Part shown: in pieces, positions 22,449-31,589 of the stretch | Position numbering within the stretch: position 1 is the first letter of the stretch | Layout of the letters: the number at the start of each line of letters is the position of its first letter | Assembly (NCBI GenBank): GCA_016297415.1 | Contig: JAEDGQ010000008.1 | Location: 1-35,999, forward strand | Source of the DNA: Treponema sp. | GTDB lineage: Bacteria > Spirochaetota > Spirochaetia > Treponematales > Treponemataceae | DNA length: 35,999 bases | Direction: 5' to 3' | Position numbers and translations under genes: made by a program | Notes under the pieces: model-generated | Database searches by the model: none | Told to the model about the DNA's origin: nothing | The model's input: only the letters and a program-made list of their open reading frames with translations

Positions 22449-23474
22449 TTAAATATCGAACAATTCCATCTGTCCGTCATTTTCTCTTTTTAAAGGTTTT
22501 ACAGATTCACTGTTAAATTGTTCAACAAAATCTGCATAATCTTTTATAACAGGCGCCCCGTCTTCCACAAACCGTTTTGGTGAATTCAAAAGTTTATTTC
22601 TGACTATTCTTTCGCTGCCTTTCCCCTGCAAAGCTTTCAGTTCCAGAGCCTTAGTATTATAAGCATCCATCATCTGAGCTTCACTGTTAAAACAGGCCTG
22701 ATGAAAGAAAACATACCTGTTGTAATCAAGAGCAAGGCTGGCAGTTATCATAGAACCGCTGCCTGCAGGTGCCTGAATTACAACAGTTGCAGGACTTAAA
22801 GCTGCAATAATTCTGTTCCGTTGTACAAAACGAAACTTTTCAGCCGGAGTCCCCGGTGTATATTCACTTAATAAGACTCCACCCTTTTCAATAATCTTAG
22901 ACGCAGTTTTTGTATTGGCCAGAGGAACAATTGTATCGATTCCACCAGGCAAAACTGCCGCTGTCTTTCCAGATTTACCGGCAAGAGCTCCTTTATGGCT
23001 GCAGATATCTACACCCATGGCGAGTCCGGAAACAACAGTTACATTGTCATCTGATGCATCTTTTGCAAAATCAAAAGACGCATTTCTTCCGGTACAGGTT
23101 ACACGTCTTGTTCCTACAATCGAAACACATTTCTGATTAAGACAATCAAGGTTTCCCCGATAAAACAGAGCATATGGAGGATCCTTCATTTCCCTCAGCA
23201 TAGGAGGAAAATCAGGACTATCAATAAATGTCCATTTTATACCCAGAGCTTTTATAAGTCTTACAGCCGTCTGTGCTTTTTTCAGAACCTCACTTCCATT
23301 CCATAGGGAACGAGTTACATCCCGTTGTATTATAGAAGAAAGTTCACTATTTGACATTACAGCAAGCCTGTTAAAACTGTCAAGATTATTTTGTAAAAGA
23401 GATTTTTCGTGTGCAGTCAAAAAAGAAGCGTCTTGTATCATAAGACGCTTTATTAAATCATTATTATCTGACAT
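22449..23474 (-). CDS. dprA: DNA-processing protein DprA (Smf)
   Basis: DprA binds single-stranded DNA and loads RecA during natural transformation; it is also found in bacteria not known to be competent. The protein has 341 aa with a Rossmann-like domain: VSIVGTRRVT at about 118-127, VVSGLAMGVDICSHKGAL, GGIDTIVPLANTK and RNRIIAALSPATVVIQAPAG. N-terminal and C-terminal helical regions flank it. The ATG at 23474 overlaps the end of the TPR lipoprotein gene by 11 nt, indicating translational coupling. Other competence genes are not in the window. Confidence 0.94.
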   Translation of the reverse strand: MSDNNDLIKRLMIQDASFLTAHEKSLLQNNLDSFNRLAVMSNSELSSIIQRDVTRSLWNGSEVLKKAQTAVRLIKALGIKWTFIDSPDFPPMLREMKDPPYALFYRGNLDCLNQKCVSIVGTRRVTCTGRNASFDFAKDASDDNVTVVSGLAMGVDICSHKGALAGKSGKTAAVLPGGIDTIVPLANTKTASKIIEKGGVLLSEYTPGTPAEKFRFVQRNRIIAALSPATVVIQAPAGSGSMITASLALDYNRYVFFHQACFNSEAQMMDAYNTKALELKALQGKGSERIVRNKLLNSPKRFVEDGAPVIKDYADFVEQFNSESVKPLKRENDGQMELFDI

Positions 23475-24216
23475 AAGAAGTATCTAAAACAATTCTCTTA
23501 TTGGCTTCAGCTTCTTTCTTTTTTTCATCAGATTTTGTAGTAGAAATTATTCTGTCGTAAAGGGAAACTGCTTCATCATATCTTCCTGTTACATAGTAAG
23601 CTCTGGCAAGTACAAACATAATGTCAGTATTTTTTGTTTCAACATTAAGAGCCCGTTCAAGATAAGGAACAGCTTTTTCACATTCATCAAGTTCAAAAAC
23701 ATAAAGTACGCCAAGACCATAAAGTGAGCGAACATATCTTGGTTCCAGTTCGATTGCCCTTAAATATGCAGATTCAGCAAGTTTCAGATAATTGTATTTT
23801 TCATCACTGCTGCCTGTTGCATTGTAATCAAGTGCACTTTTTGCCATATAACCTGCACAAACCCCAACGTAATAATAAAGGTTCTGGTTTGTCGGATAAT
23901 ACTGTATTGCAATCTGATAGTTTTTTAAGGCTTCACCATACATTTTTGCATCAAGATATCTTGTAGCAAGCATTTTATACCAGATTCCTACCTGAGCGTT
24001 TGCAAGCTGAACATCAGCAACCCTGTCCTGATACTTTTTAATTGCATCTTTTAATTCATGTTCTTTTGTAGGTGTACCAACGTTTTCTTCCAGTTTCTGC
24101 ATTCTGATAATAGTTTTATTTGATTTTGAACAGCCGCAGAGAATTATTGCTGTCAAAAACACACCTGTACAAATTCTAATGAATTTTTTTACCGGGAAAG
24201 AATGTCTTTTATTCAT
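23464..24216 (-). CDS. Tetratricopeptide-repeat lipoprotein
   Basis: A 250-aa protein with lipoprotein signal peptide and lipobox LCGC (FLTAIILCGCSKSNK), so it should be membrane-anchored at the periplasmic face. It carries TPR-like helical pairs (YGEALKNYQIAIQYYPTNQN, SAYLRAIELEPRYVRSLYGL, AVPYLERALNVETKNTDIMF, AYYVTGRYDEAVSLYDRI). TPRs mediate protein contacts; the partner is unknown, but placement between xerD and dprA in a division block suggests an envelope role. Start at 24216: GGAGG six nt upstream, ATG overlapping the xerD stop (ATGAATAA, 8 nt). Confidence 0.85.
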   Translation of the reverse strand: MNKRHSFPVKKFIRICTGVFLTAIILCGCSKSNKTIIRMQKLEENVGTPTKEHELKDAIKKYQDRVADVQLANAQVGIWYKMLATRYLDAKMYGEALKNYQIAIQYYPTNQNLYYYVGVCAGYMAKSALDYNATGSSDEKYNYLKLAESAYLRAIELEPRYVRSLYGLGVLYVFELDECEKAVPYLERALNVETKNTDIMFVLARAYYVTGRYDEAVSLYDRIISTTKSDEKKKEAEANKRIVLDTSYVR

Positions 24217-25114
24217 TTTTTGCCTCCGTAACATGACCAGGAAAATATGTTTTATGTCCTTCACGCAGCTGTTTGTCTTCTACGTGAGTATATATCGTAG
24301 TTGTAGCAAGATCTGAATGTCCAAGAAGTTCCTGAACAGATCTTAAATCCATTCCGCCTGCCAGCAGATGAGTGGCAAATGAATGGCGTAAAGTGTGAAC
24401 TTTTGCATTTATCCCGCTTAAAGCTTCATAAGTCTGAAAATTCTTCCAGATTCCCTTACGGCTTATAGGCTTACCCTGATAATTTACAAAAACTTCTTCT
24501 ACAATTTTATTTCCAACAAGAGAAGGCCTTACATCATTAAGATATTTTTCAAGCCGTTCTTTTGCTGCTTCCCCGAAAGGAATCATTCGTTCTTTATCAC
24601 CTTTACCATGAACAATAATAATACGTTCCTTCAGGTGAACATTTTTTACTTTAAGACCAGCCGCCTCCGAAACACGAAGACCGCAGCTGTACATCAATTC
24701 AAAAAGTGCCCTGTCCCTTACACCAAGAGGTTTTGACAGGTCAATTACATTCAAAAAAGCATCAATCTGCTCAACAGACAGAACTTTTGGAAGGCTTCTT
24801 GAAGCTTTAGGTCTGTCCAGCATATTTGCATAATTATCTGCCCAGGCATTTTTTCTCTTTAAGTAAGAGCCGAAAGACCTGAGGGCAGAAATATCTTTCG
24901 CAACAGTAAGTTCATCACAGCCCTGGGATTTTCGCCAAACCAGATAATAAACAAGATTCTGTGTATTAATTGCAGTCAATCTAAGCTGCTCTTTTTTAAC
25001 CCACCTTAAAAAAGTAAGTACACACTGACAATATGTTCTGGCTGTATTTTCACTTAAAGCTTCAACAGTCCTTAAATCTGTATAAAACTGTTGAAGCAAT
25101 AATTCTACTGTCAT
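24209..25114 (-). CDS. xerD: Tyrosine recombinase XerD-like
   Basis: Second Xer-type recombinase, 301 aa. Catalytic residues: Arg in SCGLRVSEAAGLK, Lys in VHGKGDKERMIPF, His-x-x-Arg in VHTLRHSFATHL, His in LLGHSDLATT and Tyr in IYTHVE. N-terminal SAM-like domain about 1-95. It lies 9 bp after ftsZ, and its stop overlaps the TPR gene's ATG. No Shine-Dalgarno is seen before the ATG at 25114, so it may rely on coupling to ftsZ. With the copy at 19239-20153 it would form the XerCD pair that acts at the septum. Confidence 0.9.
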   Translation of the reverse strand: MTVELLLQQFYTDLRTVEALSENTARTYCQCVLTFLRWVKKEQLRLTAINTQNLVYYLVWRKSQGCDELTVAKDISALRSFGSYLKRKNAWADNYANMLDRPKASRSLPKVLSVEQIDAFLNVIDLSKPLGVRDRALFELMYSCGLRVSEAAGLKVKNVHLKERIIIVHGKGDKERMIPFGEAAKERLEKYLNDVRPSLVGNKIVEEVFVNYQGKPISRKGIWKNFQTYEALSGINAKVHTLRHSFATHLLAGGMDLRSVQELLGHSDLATTTIYTHVEDKQLREGHKTYFPGHVTEAKNE

Positions 25115-25123
25115 AATTAAATG

Positions 25124-26494
25124 CTATTTTTTTGTAACGTCAATGGAATTCGAAAGATTTGCAAGATTTCTCCAGGCTGTTGGCTGAGAGAGATCTCTTG
25201 TATCAATTGGAGTTGAAGGCATATTCATTGTAACATTTCTTGCCTGAGCAGCCTTCATAGCATCAAAAAGATTTCCATTTCCTGACGAAGGAACACTCTG
25301 AGAAACACTCTGATTTAAGACAGTATTAGCTTTATTGAAAAGGCTTGAAATTTCAGCATCAGAAACCTGTGCACGTTCTGCAACTGGAGAAGCTGTTAAG
25401 ATTTTTTCAGGATTAAGTACTGAATCAAATTCATTAATATCAACAACTTCACTATCTTTTGCAGGTTCTGTATAAACAGGCTGTTCAACAGTTTCTGTCT
25501 GAGAAGCACTGTTAGCAGAATTAAAACCAGTTGCAACAACTGTTACGCTGATTTTATCTTCAAGTTCACTTTCAATATAAAGTCCCCAGAGGATTTTTAC
25601 ATTTTTATCAGCACTTGCAGAAATTACTTTTACGATTTCATCACATTCATCAATACCAACGTCTTCATTTCCGCTGATTTTGATAAGAATGTTTTTAGCA
25701 CCATCAATATGAGTATCTGCAAGAAGTCTGTTGTTAATAGCAGCAGTAGCAGCATCAACAGCACGATTTTCACCTTCTGCAACACCAATACCGAGAATAG
25801 CATCTCCCTGACCTTTCATTACAGTTTCAACATCTTTAAAGTCGCGGTTAACAAGACCTGTTTTTGTAATGATTTCAGAAATTCCTTTTACACCCTGACG
25901 GAGAATGTCATCAACAATTTTGAAAGCACCCATAGCTGAAGGTTTCTTTTCTACACCTTCAAATACACGCTGGTTAGGAATAACGATAAGAGAGTCAACT
26001 TCCTGACGAAGTTTTTTAATACCTTCCATTGCCAGCTTCATACGTTCTCCACCTTCAAATGTAAATGGAGTTGTAACTACAGCAACTGTAAGAGCCCCGG
26101 CTTCCCGGGCAATTTTTGCAACGATTGGAGCAGAACCAGTTCCAGTTCCACCACCCATACCGGCAGTAATAAATATCATATCTGAGCCGTCCAGGAGAGC
26201 CTTAATAGTTTCCTGTTCTTCCTTTGCAGCTTCTTCACCGATTTCCGGGTGCATACCTGCTCCCAGACCGGCTGTAATTTTTTTACCAATCTGAATTTTG
26301 TGATCTGCTTTTGAAACAGAAAGATGCTGAAGATCTGTGTTAAGTGCAATAAACTGAACGCCTTTAATTCCGGCATCAACCATGTTGTTAACTGCGTTAC
26401 CTCCACAGCCACCACAGCCTACAACCTTAATCTTTGTTGGACTTACAAGATTTCCGTTGTTTACATCATCATTAACGTCTAAAATTTCAAGCAT
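25124..26494 (-). CDS. ftsZ: Cell division protein FtsZ
   Basis: Tubulin-like GTPase that forms the division ring. It has 456 aa. GTP-binding features: VVGCGGCGGNAVNNM (24-38) and the tubulin signature GGGTGTGSAP (114-123); the T7 loop catalytic region is also present (ITKTGLVNRDFKDVETVM). A variable linker of about 120 residues follows residue 325, and the C-terminus (AWRNLANLS) is a diverged form of the usual FtsA/ZipA-binding tail. GGGAGG lies 5 nt before the ATG. It follows ftsA by 57 bp. Confidence 0.97.
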   Translation of the reverse strand: MLEILDVNDDVNNGNLVSPTKIKVVGCGGCGGNAVNNMVDAGIKGVQFIALNTDLQHLSVSKADHKIQIGKKITAGLGAGMHPEIGEEAAKEEQETIKALLDGSDMIFITAGMGGGTGTGSAPIVAKIAREAGALTVAVVTTPFTFEGGERMKLAMEGIKKLRQEVDSLIVIPNQRVFEGVEKKPSAMGAFKIVDDILRQGVKGISEIITKTGLVNRDFKDVETVMKGQGDAILGIGVAEGENRAVDAATAAINNRLLADTHIDGAKNILIKISGNEDVGIDECDEIVKVISASADKNVKILWGLYIESELEDKISVTVVATGFNSANSASQTETVEQPVYTEPAKDSEVVDINEFDSVLNPEKILTASPVAERAQVSDAEISSLFNKANTVLNQSVSQSVPSSGNGNLFDAMKAAQARNVTMNMPSTPIDTRDLSQPTAWRNLANLSNSIDVTKK

Positions 26495-26551
26495 TTAAGC
26501 CTCCCACCCAAAGAAAGCAGATCCCCTTCTGCTTTATTCAAAGTTTATTTA

Positions 26552-27811
26552 TTAAAAACAAGTTTTAAGAAAAGCAGCAACTTTTCCAATTATGCTTTTT
26601 CCAGAACCTTCACCGCCAGAAGAATTAAGTTTTTTTACCTTATCATTAGTTCTGTTTCTTGTTTCTGCATGATAACCAAGAACAAGACCAACAACAGTAG
26701 AAAAATCAGGTCTTCTGTATTCTTCCTGTAATCCGCCCAAATCTCCTGGAGTTCCAAGTCTTACAGCTCTTGTACCAAATACATCTTCTGCAAGCTGAAC
26801 AGCACCAGGCATTAAAGCACCACCACCTGTCAGAATAATGTTTCCGGAAAGTGTTGTGTTTGCTTTATTAATGATTTCGTTACGAACCATAGAGAAGATT
26901 TCTCTCATACGAGGTTCAATAATTCCCATACAGATTTCAGAGCGAAGACAAACTTCAGGATCTCTTCCACCAGCTCCAGGAATAATAACTTCAGAATCAG
27001 TTTCAAGGGCTCCACCCCAGCAGCAGCCGTATTCAACCTTAATTTTTTCAGCTGTCTGAGAAGAAACGCCTTTAATCATAGCAATATCATTAGTAACAAG
27101 ATTGCCGCCAACTGGAATGGAAATTGTACAGATTGGAGCACCTTTATTAATAACGATAACATCAGTAGTTCCGCCACCAAGGTCAATTAAAATTGAACCA
27201 AGTTCCCTTTCATCAGGACCCATTACTGCATACATACCTGCAAGAGTTTTGAGCATTACACGGTCAAGATTGTAACCTGCTCTTTCAACACACTGTGTCA
27301 TGTTTGTAATGGCTGTTTTTGAAGCTGTAACAATATGAACTTCAGCCTCAAGGCGGACAGCAATATTATGTTCAGGATCTTTAAGAACAGTGGAACCATC
27401 AACAATATAATTCTGAGGAATTACATGAAGCATTTCTCTGTCCATAGGAATATTTACGGCATTAGCAGCATCAAGAACACGTTCAATATCATTTCTGTTG
27501 ATTTCTCTAGGCCCTTTTCCATGACTTGAAATAGCAACAAGACCCTGAGAGTTCATTGAATCAGTCTGACTTCCACCAATTGCAGTTACACAGGAATATC
27601 CTTCCCAGGCAGCTTTAATTTCTGCCTCTTCAATACATTCCTTAATGCAGTTCATGGCACTTTCCCGGTTTACAATAACTCCGTTACGAAGTCCGGAGGA
27701 GGCTTTTTTTGCACATCCAATGATTTCGATTTTATCGTCATCTAAAACTTCGCCGATTACAGTGCGAACAAAACTGGTACCAATGTCGAGACCAATAATT
27801 TTCCTATTCAA
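26552..27811 (-). CDS. ftsA: Cell division protein FtsA
   Basis: Actin-like ATPase that tethers FtsZ to the membrane. With the TTG start at 27811 it has 419 aa and begins NRKIIGLDIGTSFVRTVIGE, the family N-terminus. Evidence for the TTG: AGGAG six nt upstream, and TTGAATAG overlaps the ftsQ stop by 8 nt, the same layout as the xerD/TPR junction. Longer frames from ATG codons further up would overlap ftsQ more and lack a Shine-Dalgarno. Phosphate-binding GSILIDLGGGTTDVIVI and adenosine motif ILTGGGALMPG are visible, and the C-terminus (SIIGKVAAFLKTCF) is an amphipathic membrane helix. Confidence 0.95.
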   Translation of the reverse strand: MNRKIIGLDIGTSFVRTVIGEVLDDDKIEIIGCAKKASSGLRNGVIVNRESAMNCIKECIEEAEIKAAWEGYSCVTAIGGSQTDSMNSQGLVAISSHGKGPREINRNDIERVLDAANAVNIPMDREMLHVIPQNYIVDGSTVLKDPEHNIAVRLEAEVHIVTASKTAITNMTQCVERAGYNLDRVMLKTLAGMYAVMGPDERELGSILIDLGGGTTDVIVINKGAPICTISIPVGGNLVTNDIAMIKGVSSQTAEKIKVEYGCCWGGALETDSEVIIPGAGGRDPEVCLRSEICMGIIEPRMREIFSMVRNEIINKANTTLSGNIILTGGGALMPGAVQLAEDVFGTRAVRLGTPGDLGGLQEEYRRPDFSTVVGLVLGYHAETRNRTNDKVKKLNSSGGEGSGKSIIGKVAAFLKTCF

Positions 27812-28643
27812 AAGAAGCTCCTGTGGGGTCATTACGAGAATGATAAGAAATTGAACCATAACGGAGATCAATTACATCCACGTTAGAGTCCAGACCCTTA
27901 ACAACATCAAGAGTAACAAGCATTTTCTGAAGAGTTTCTTCGTTTAATACACGGTCTGCAAGAACTCTTAAGTGAGCCTTTACAGGGAAAAGAACCAGTT
28001 CAAAATTACCGTATTCTCTTGGTACAACGTGAATTTCTGATACTGCTGCAAAATAAATTCTGTTTTTAGCCTGCAATTCAGCAATCTGATCAATCAGAAG
28101 ATGATATTTTGATGGCAGTCTCATACCTTCCGGAATGTTCTCTACAGGAATACCAGAAACGATTGGAACAGATCCATCATTAGGCACAACTGCAGATTTT
28201 ACAGGAAATAATACTCCATTTTTATCAATTTGAATAGGTACAGTAACGTCCCCATCATTTACAAAAGTAACGGCAACAGGTTTTCTTTCAATTACATTAA
28301 TATAAACTCTGTCAGGAAATCTTTTAGAAATCTTAACTTCTTCAACACCTGACACACTTGAAATCATTGAACGGATTTTTGATTTATTGAAACTGAAATA
28401 ATTTACATCCAGAGAATTTCCGCAAACTTCAATAAGTTCTTTTTCAGAACAATTGTTAAGTCCAGAGAACTTATATTTTACAGGTCCAAGACAAGGAACT
28501 ACGAAAAAATATACTGCAACTTCTATAAAAAGAAGGGAAAAAAGGATTACAAACAGCCATTTAAGGGCTTTTGCCCTGGCATCCTTTTTCTTTTTTGAGG
28601 TTGATTCAAATTCTTCAAAACTCTTAAAAGCAAAATCACTCAT
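27804..28643 (-). CDS. ftsQ: Cell division protein FtsQ/DivIB
   Basis: Bitopic divisome protein: a short cytoplasmic N-terminus, one membrane helix (about 29-50, LFVILFSLLFIEVAVYFFV region) and a periplasmic POTRA domain (about 55-125, with FSGLNNCSEKELIEVCGN and RFPDRVYINVIERKPVA), then the beta domain ending in DVIDLRYGSISYH. It links FtsZ-bound proteins with the septal synthase. It has 279 aa, normal. The ATG at 28643 has GGAGAG 11 nt upstream and lies 5 bp after ftsW. The 3' end overlaps ftsA. Confidence 0.92.
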   Translation of the reverse strand: MSDFAFKSFEEFESTSKKKKDARAKALKWLFVILFSLLFIEVAVYFFVVPCLGPVKYKFSGLNNCSEKELIEVCGNSLDVNYFSFNKSKIRSMISSVSGVEEVKISKRFPDRVYINVIERKPVAVTFVNDGDVTVPIQIDKNGVLFPVKSAVVPNDGSVPIVSGIPVENIPEGMRLPSKYHLLIDQIAELQAKNRIYFAAVSEIHVVPREYGNFELVLFPVKAHLRVLADRVLNEETLQKMLVTLDVVKGLDSNVDVIDLRYGSISYHSRNDPTGASFE

Positions 28644-28648
28644 TTTAT

Positions 28649-29809
28649 TTATATCTCTCCAGTTAATATTTCAATTTCGTCCTGCTTATCTATTCTCGAC
28701 GCATTTATCAAAAAACCACACATGGCCAGGGTTATGATAATCGAAGAACCGCCGGAACTAAAAAAGGGAAGCGGAATACCTGTAGATGGTAAAGCGCCGG
28801 CTACAACGCCTATATTCAGCAGTGACTGAGTCACTATAGAAGCACCAAAACCAAAGGAAGCTATTGCTGCAAATCTGTTTCCACAAGTCATACAGATTTT
28901 ATAAATTTTGTATGTAAAAAATCCCAGAATCAGAAGATAAACAATTACACCAAGAAGTCCATGAGCTTCTGCCCAGCCTGCAAATACATAGTCAGTCTGA
29001 ACTTCAGGAATACTGTTTATTTTTGTCAAACCAGTACCAATTCCCTGCCCCAGAAGTCCACCATCGCTGATTGCTTTTTTTGCATTATTCAGCTGATAGT
29101 TAAAAGTCTGAAGGTTGTCATCCTGAGCAAGGAATCCTACAAGTCTGTTTACACGATAAGGTTTCAACAGAATCATAAGACCGGCTGCCGGGATTCCCAG
29201 ACCTGCAACAGGTACAAACCAGGAAAGTCTTGCACCTGTTACAAAAAAGAGCATAAGACCGATTATAAAAATGAATAAACCGGTACTAAAATCCTGCTGT
29301 AAAAAAATTACAAGAGTGAACACAAATAAACCTAAAAAAGCAGGTAAAACTGATCTCTCTTCTGCAGGAAGTTTTTCCTGTTTATCAAAAAGATTTGCAA
29401 GATAAAGAACCATTGCAAACTTTGCAGTTTCAGAAGGCTGAAATGATGAAAAATATGGCAGTCTGATCCAGCGTCTTGCACCATTGGCAGAAATTCCAAT
29501 TCCCGGAATAAATGTCAAAAAGCACAGAAACAGAGAACCAAAAACAATTACAGGAAGGATTTTTCTAAGTTTTTCCATATCAATAATTGCAAGAAAAAAC
29601 ATTAATCCAAATCCAAAAAGAGAACTGATAAACTGACGGGTTACGAAGTGGAAGGGATCCTGCCAGCCTCTCTGTCCATATCCTGCCGAACAGAAATAAA
29701 GTGTAATGATTCCTAATCCCCACATAACCATTGTGAGGATAACAAGACCAGAGTCACTTTTTCTGTAAGAGCTGCTAGGCTTTTCAGCGAAAAAATTAAA
29801 GTTATGCAT
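28649..29809 (-). CDS. ftsW: Septal peptidoglycan polymerase FtsW (SEDS family)
   Basis: Multi-spanning SEDS glycosyltransferase that polymerises septal peptidoglycan. It is 386 aa with about ten membrane helices. Family signatures: NGARRWIRLP, FQPSETAKFAMVLYLA, QQDFSTGLF with the catalytic Asp region, and the C-terminal STGIPLPFFSSGGSS. TAATG overlap with murF indicates coupling. The partner transpeptidase FtsI, next to ftsL in many bacteria, is absent from this cluster. Confidence 0.96.
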   Translation of the reverse strand: MHNFNFFAEKPSSSYRKSDSGLVILTMVMWGLGIITLYFCSAGYGQRGWQDPFHFVTRQFISSLFGFGLMFFLAIIDMEKLRKILPVIVFGSLFLCFLTFIPGIGISANGARRWIRLPYFSSFQPSETAKFAMVLYLANLFDKQEKLPAEERSVLPAFLGLFVFTLVIFLQQDFSTGLFIFIIGLMLFFVTGARLSWFVPVAGLGIPAAGLMILLKPYRVNRLVGFLAQDDNLQTFNYQLNNAKKAISDGGLLGQGIGTGLTKINSIPEVQTDYVFAGWAEAHGLLGVIVYLLILGFFTYKIYKICMTCGNRFAAIASFGFGASIVTQSLLNIGVVAGALPSTGIPLPFFSSGGSSIIITLAMCGFLINASRIDKQDEIEILTGEI

Positions 29810-31281
29810 TAGCTAACTCCCTTTTCACCGTTAAGCAGCTCAACGAGACGATTAAGGGCAATTCCATGACTTCCTTTCAAAAGTATAAAATCACCTTTTT
29901 CTGCAAATCCTTTAATTAAATCTGCAATTGCATTCATGTCTTCATGGCCATGATTTTCAAAATATTCAAGGCGAAGATTTTTATGTTCCTGCTTCATTGA
30001 TTCTGCTGCTTTATAACCGGCAATCATCTCCTTTCCAACAAAAACAACCATATCAGCTTCGCCTTTTACAGCTTCAATGCCTGCATTTTTGTGAGCTTCA
30101 GAAGATTCATCTCCAAGTTCCAGCATAGAGCCAAGAACAAAAATCTTTTTTCCACTAAATTTAACGCTGCCTGCAAATTCGATTGCTTTTTCCATTGAAT
30201 CAGGATTTGCATTATAGCAGTCTTCAAGAATTGTATAATTTCCCTTTAAAATATGACTTCTTCCACTTAAAGGCTGAACAGCTTCTACACCTGCTTTTAT
30301 TTGTTCAGCAGTAAGACCAAGAGCTCTTCCTAATTCAACAGCTGCAAGACAGTCATTAAAGTTATATTTGCCGGGAATCGAAAGATGTACAGTTACTCCG
30401 TCAATACGGAAAGTTGTACCGTCAATTCCATCATCACTTACAAATTCAATACCGTTATCTTTTACAGATTTTCCATATTTTACAATGCGGCCTTTTACAC
30501 CTTCACAAAGATAATCTGCAAAATCATCTTCAGCAGGAATTACAGCAACACCATTTTCATCAAGATATGTAAAAATCTTTCTTTTTTCTCTGGCAATATT
30601 TTCACGGCTGCCAAGAAGACCGATATGAGCAGTTCCAATATTAGTTACTGCTCCATACTGAGGTTTGAATGTTTCGGCAATTTCACCGATTTCATTTTCA
30701 CGATTCATTCCCATTTCAAGGAGTGCAAGTTCATGTTCCCTGCGGATTTCAAAACAGCTTAAAGGAAGTCCAGTTTCACTGTTAAGGTTTCCTTTATTAC
30801 AAACCACATTGTATTTCTGGCGTAAAACTGAGGCAGTAATTTCTTTTGTAGTTGTTTTTCCGCTGGAACCTGTTACCGAAACACGAATTAAAGATGGAAA
30901 TTTTTCCACATAGCGTCCGGCAGCCTGCTGAAGTGCGTGAAGTGTATTTTCAACGAGGACAAGAGCTGTGTCTGGATGTTTTTCACACAGCTCTTCATAC
31001 CCGTCTTTATCCGATTCGTAAGAAACTCTGGCAACAAAAATAACAGAAGCACCCTTTTCAATTGCCTGAGGTATATATTTATGACCGTCCTGGAATTCAC
31101 CGATTAAAGGAACAAAAAGACTATTTTTTGTAACGTTTCTGCTGTCTGTTACTACAGAAGTAAATAAGAAGCTTGATGCATTGTAAGAATGGCCAATGAT
31201 AGTACCATTAACGCTGTCCAGAAGCTGGGCAATTGTAAGGAGCGAATCTGTATTTTCTTTTACAACAGCATTGTTACACAT
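29809..31281 (-). CDS. murF: UDP-MurNAc-tripeptide D-Ala-D-Ala ligase
   Basis: MurF adds D-Ala-D-Ala to the UDP-MurNAc-tripeptide, the last cytoplasmic step of the peptidoglycan stem. It has 490 aa. The N-terminal domain carries VVTDSRNVTKNSLFVPL (43-59), the P-loop is VTGSSGKTTTKE (136-147), and the central domain shows LALLEMGMNRENEIGEI; YNANPDSMEKAIE marks the C-terminal Mur ligase domain. It is the only Mur ligase in this cluster. It lies 8 bp after ftsL and its stop overlaps the ftsW ATG. Confidence 0.95.
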   Translation of the reverse strand: MCNNAVVKENTDSLLTIAQLLDSVNGTIIGHSYNASSFLFTSVVTDSRNVTKNSLFVPLIGEFQDGHKYIPQAIEKGASVIFVARVSYESDKDGYEELCEKHPDTALVLVENTLHALQQAAGRYVEKFPSLIRVSVTGSSGKTTTKEITASVLRQKYNVVCNKGNLNSETGLPLSCFEIRREHELALLEMGMNRENEIGEIAETFKPQYGAVTNIGTAHIGLLGSRENIAREKRKIFTYLDENGVAVIPAEDDFADYLCEGVKGRIVKYGKSVKDNGIEFVSDDGIDGTTFRIDGVTVHLSIPGKYNFNDCLAAVELGRALGLTAEQIKAGVEAVQPLSGRSHILKGNYTILEDCYNANPDSMEKAIEFAGSVKFSGKKIFVLGSMLELGDESSEAHKNAGIEAVKGEADMVVFVGKEMIAGYKAAESMKQEHKNLRLEYFENHGHEDMNAIADLIKGFAEKGDFILLKGSHGIALNRLVELLNGEKGVS

Positions 31282-31289
31282 CTTATTCT

Positions 31290-31589
31290 TTATTTCTTTT
31301 CCCCTTTTATTTCTACACGAACAATATCACCCGTGTTTGCCTTGTGCATTCCAAGGTCATCTTCAGCTATTTTTTCAATCCGGTCAGAACTTGAAAGAAC
31401 GCTGATATCAGAAATCAATTTTCGATTCTGTTCTACCAGTTCAACCTGTCTGGTTTCCAGTCTCTTAATTTCATTCCTTAATTTTTTATATCTGTAAGCC
31501 TGAAAAACCTGTACAGTTAAAAGAACAGGAATCAGGACAGCAAAGATGTAAGCAATAATTCTGGCTCTGGACTCACCTTTCTGACTCAT
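31290..31589 (-). CDS. ftsL: Cell division protein FtsL-like
   Basis: A 99-aa bitopic protein: charged N-terminus (1-10), one membrane helix (about 11-31, IIAYIFAVLIPVLLTVQVF), then a coiled coil (about 35-75, RNEIKRLETRQVELVEQNRK). This topology, size and position between rsmH and murF identify FtsL, the partner of FtsQ and FtsB; sequence conservation in this family is low, so the call is largely contextual. Its ATG overlaps the rsmH stop. Confidence 0.8.
   Translation of the reverse strand: MSQKGESRARIIAYIFAVLIPVLLTVQVFQAYRYKKLRNEIKRLETRQVELVEQNRKLISDISVLSSSDRIEKIAEDDLGMHKANTGDIVRVEIKGEKK

Noticed and set aside
19239..25114. Phage or integrative-element integrases
   Set aside because: Both tyrosine recombinases have Xer length and motifs and sit in the division/DNA block without phage genes, so chromosomal XerC/XerD is the better reading.
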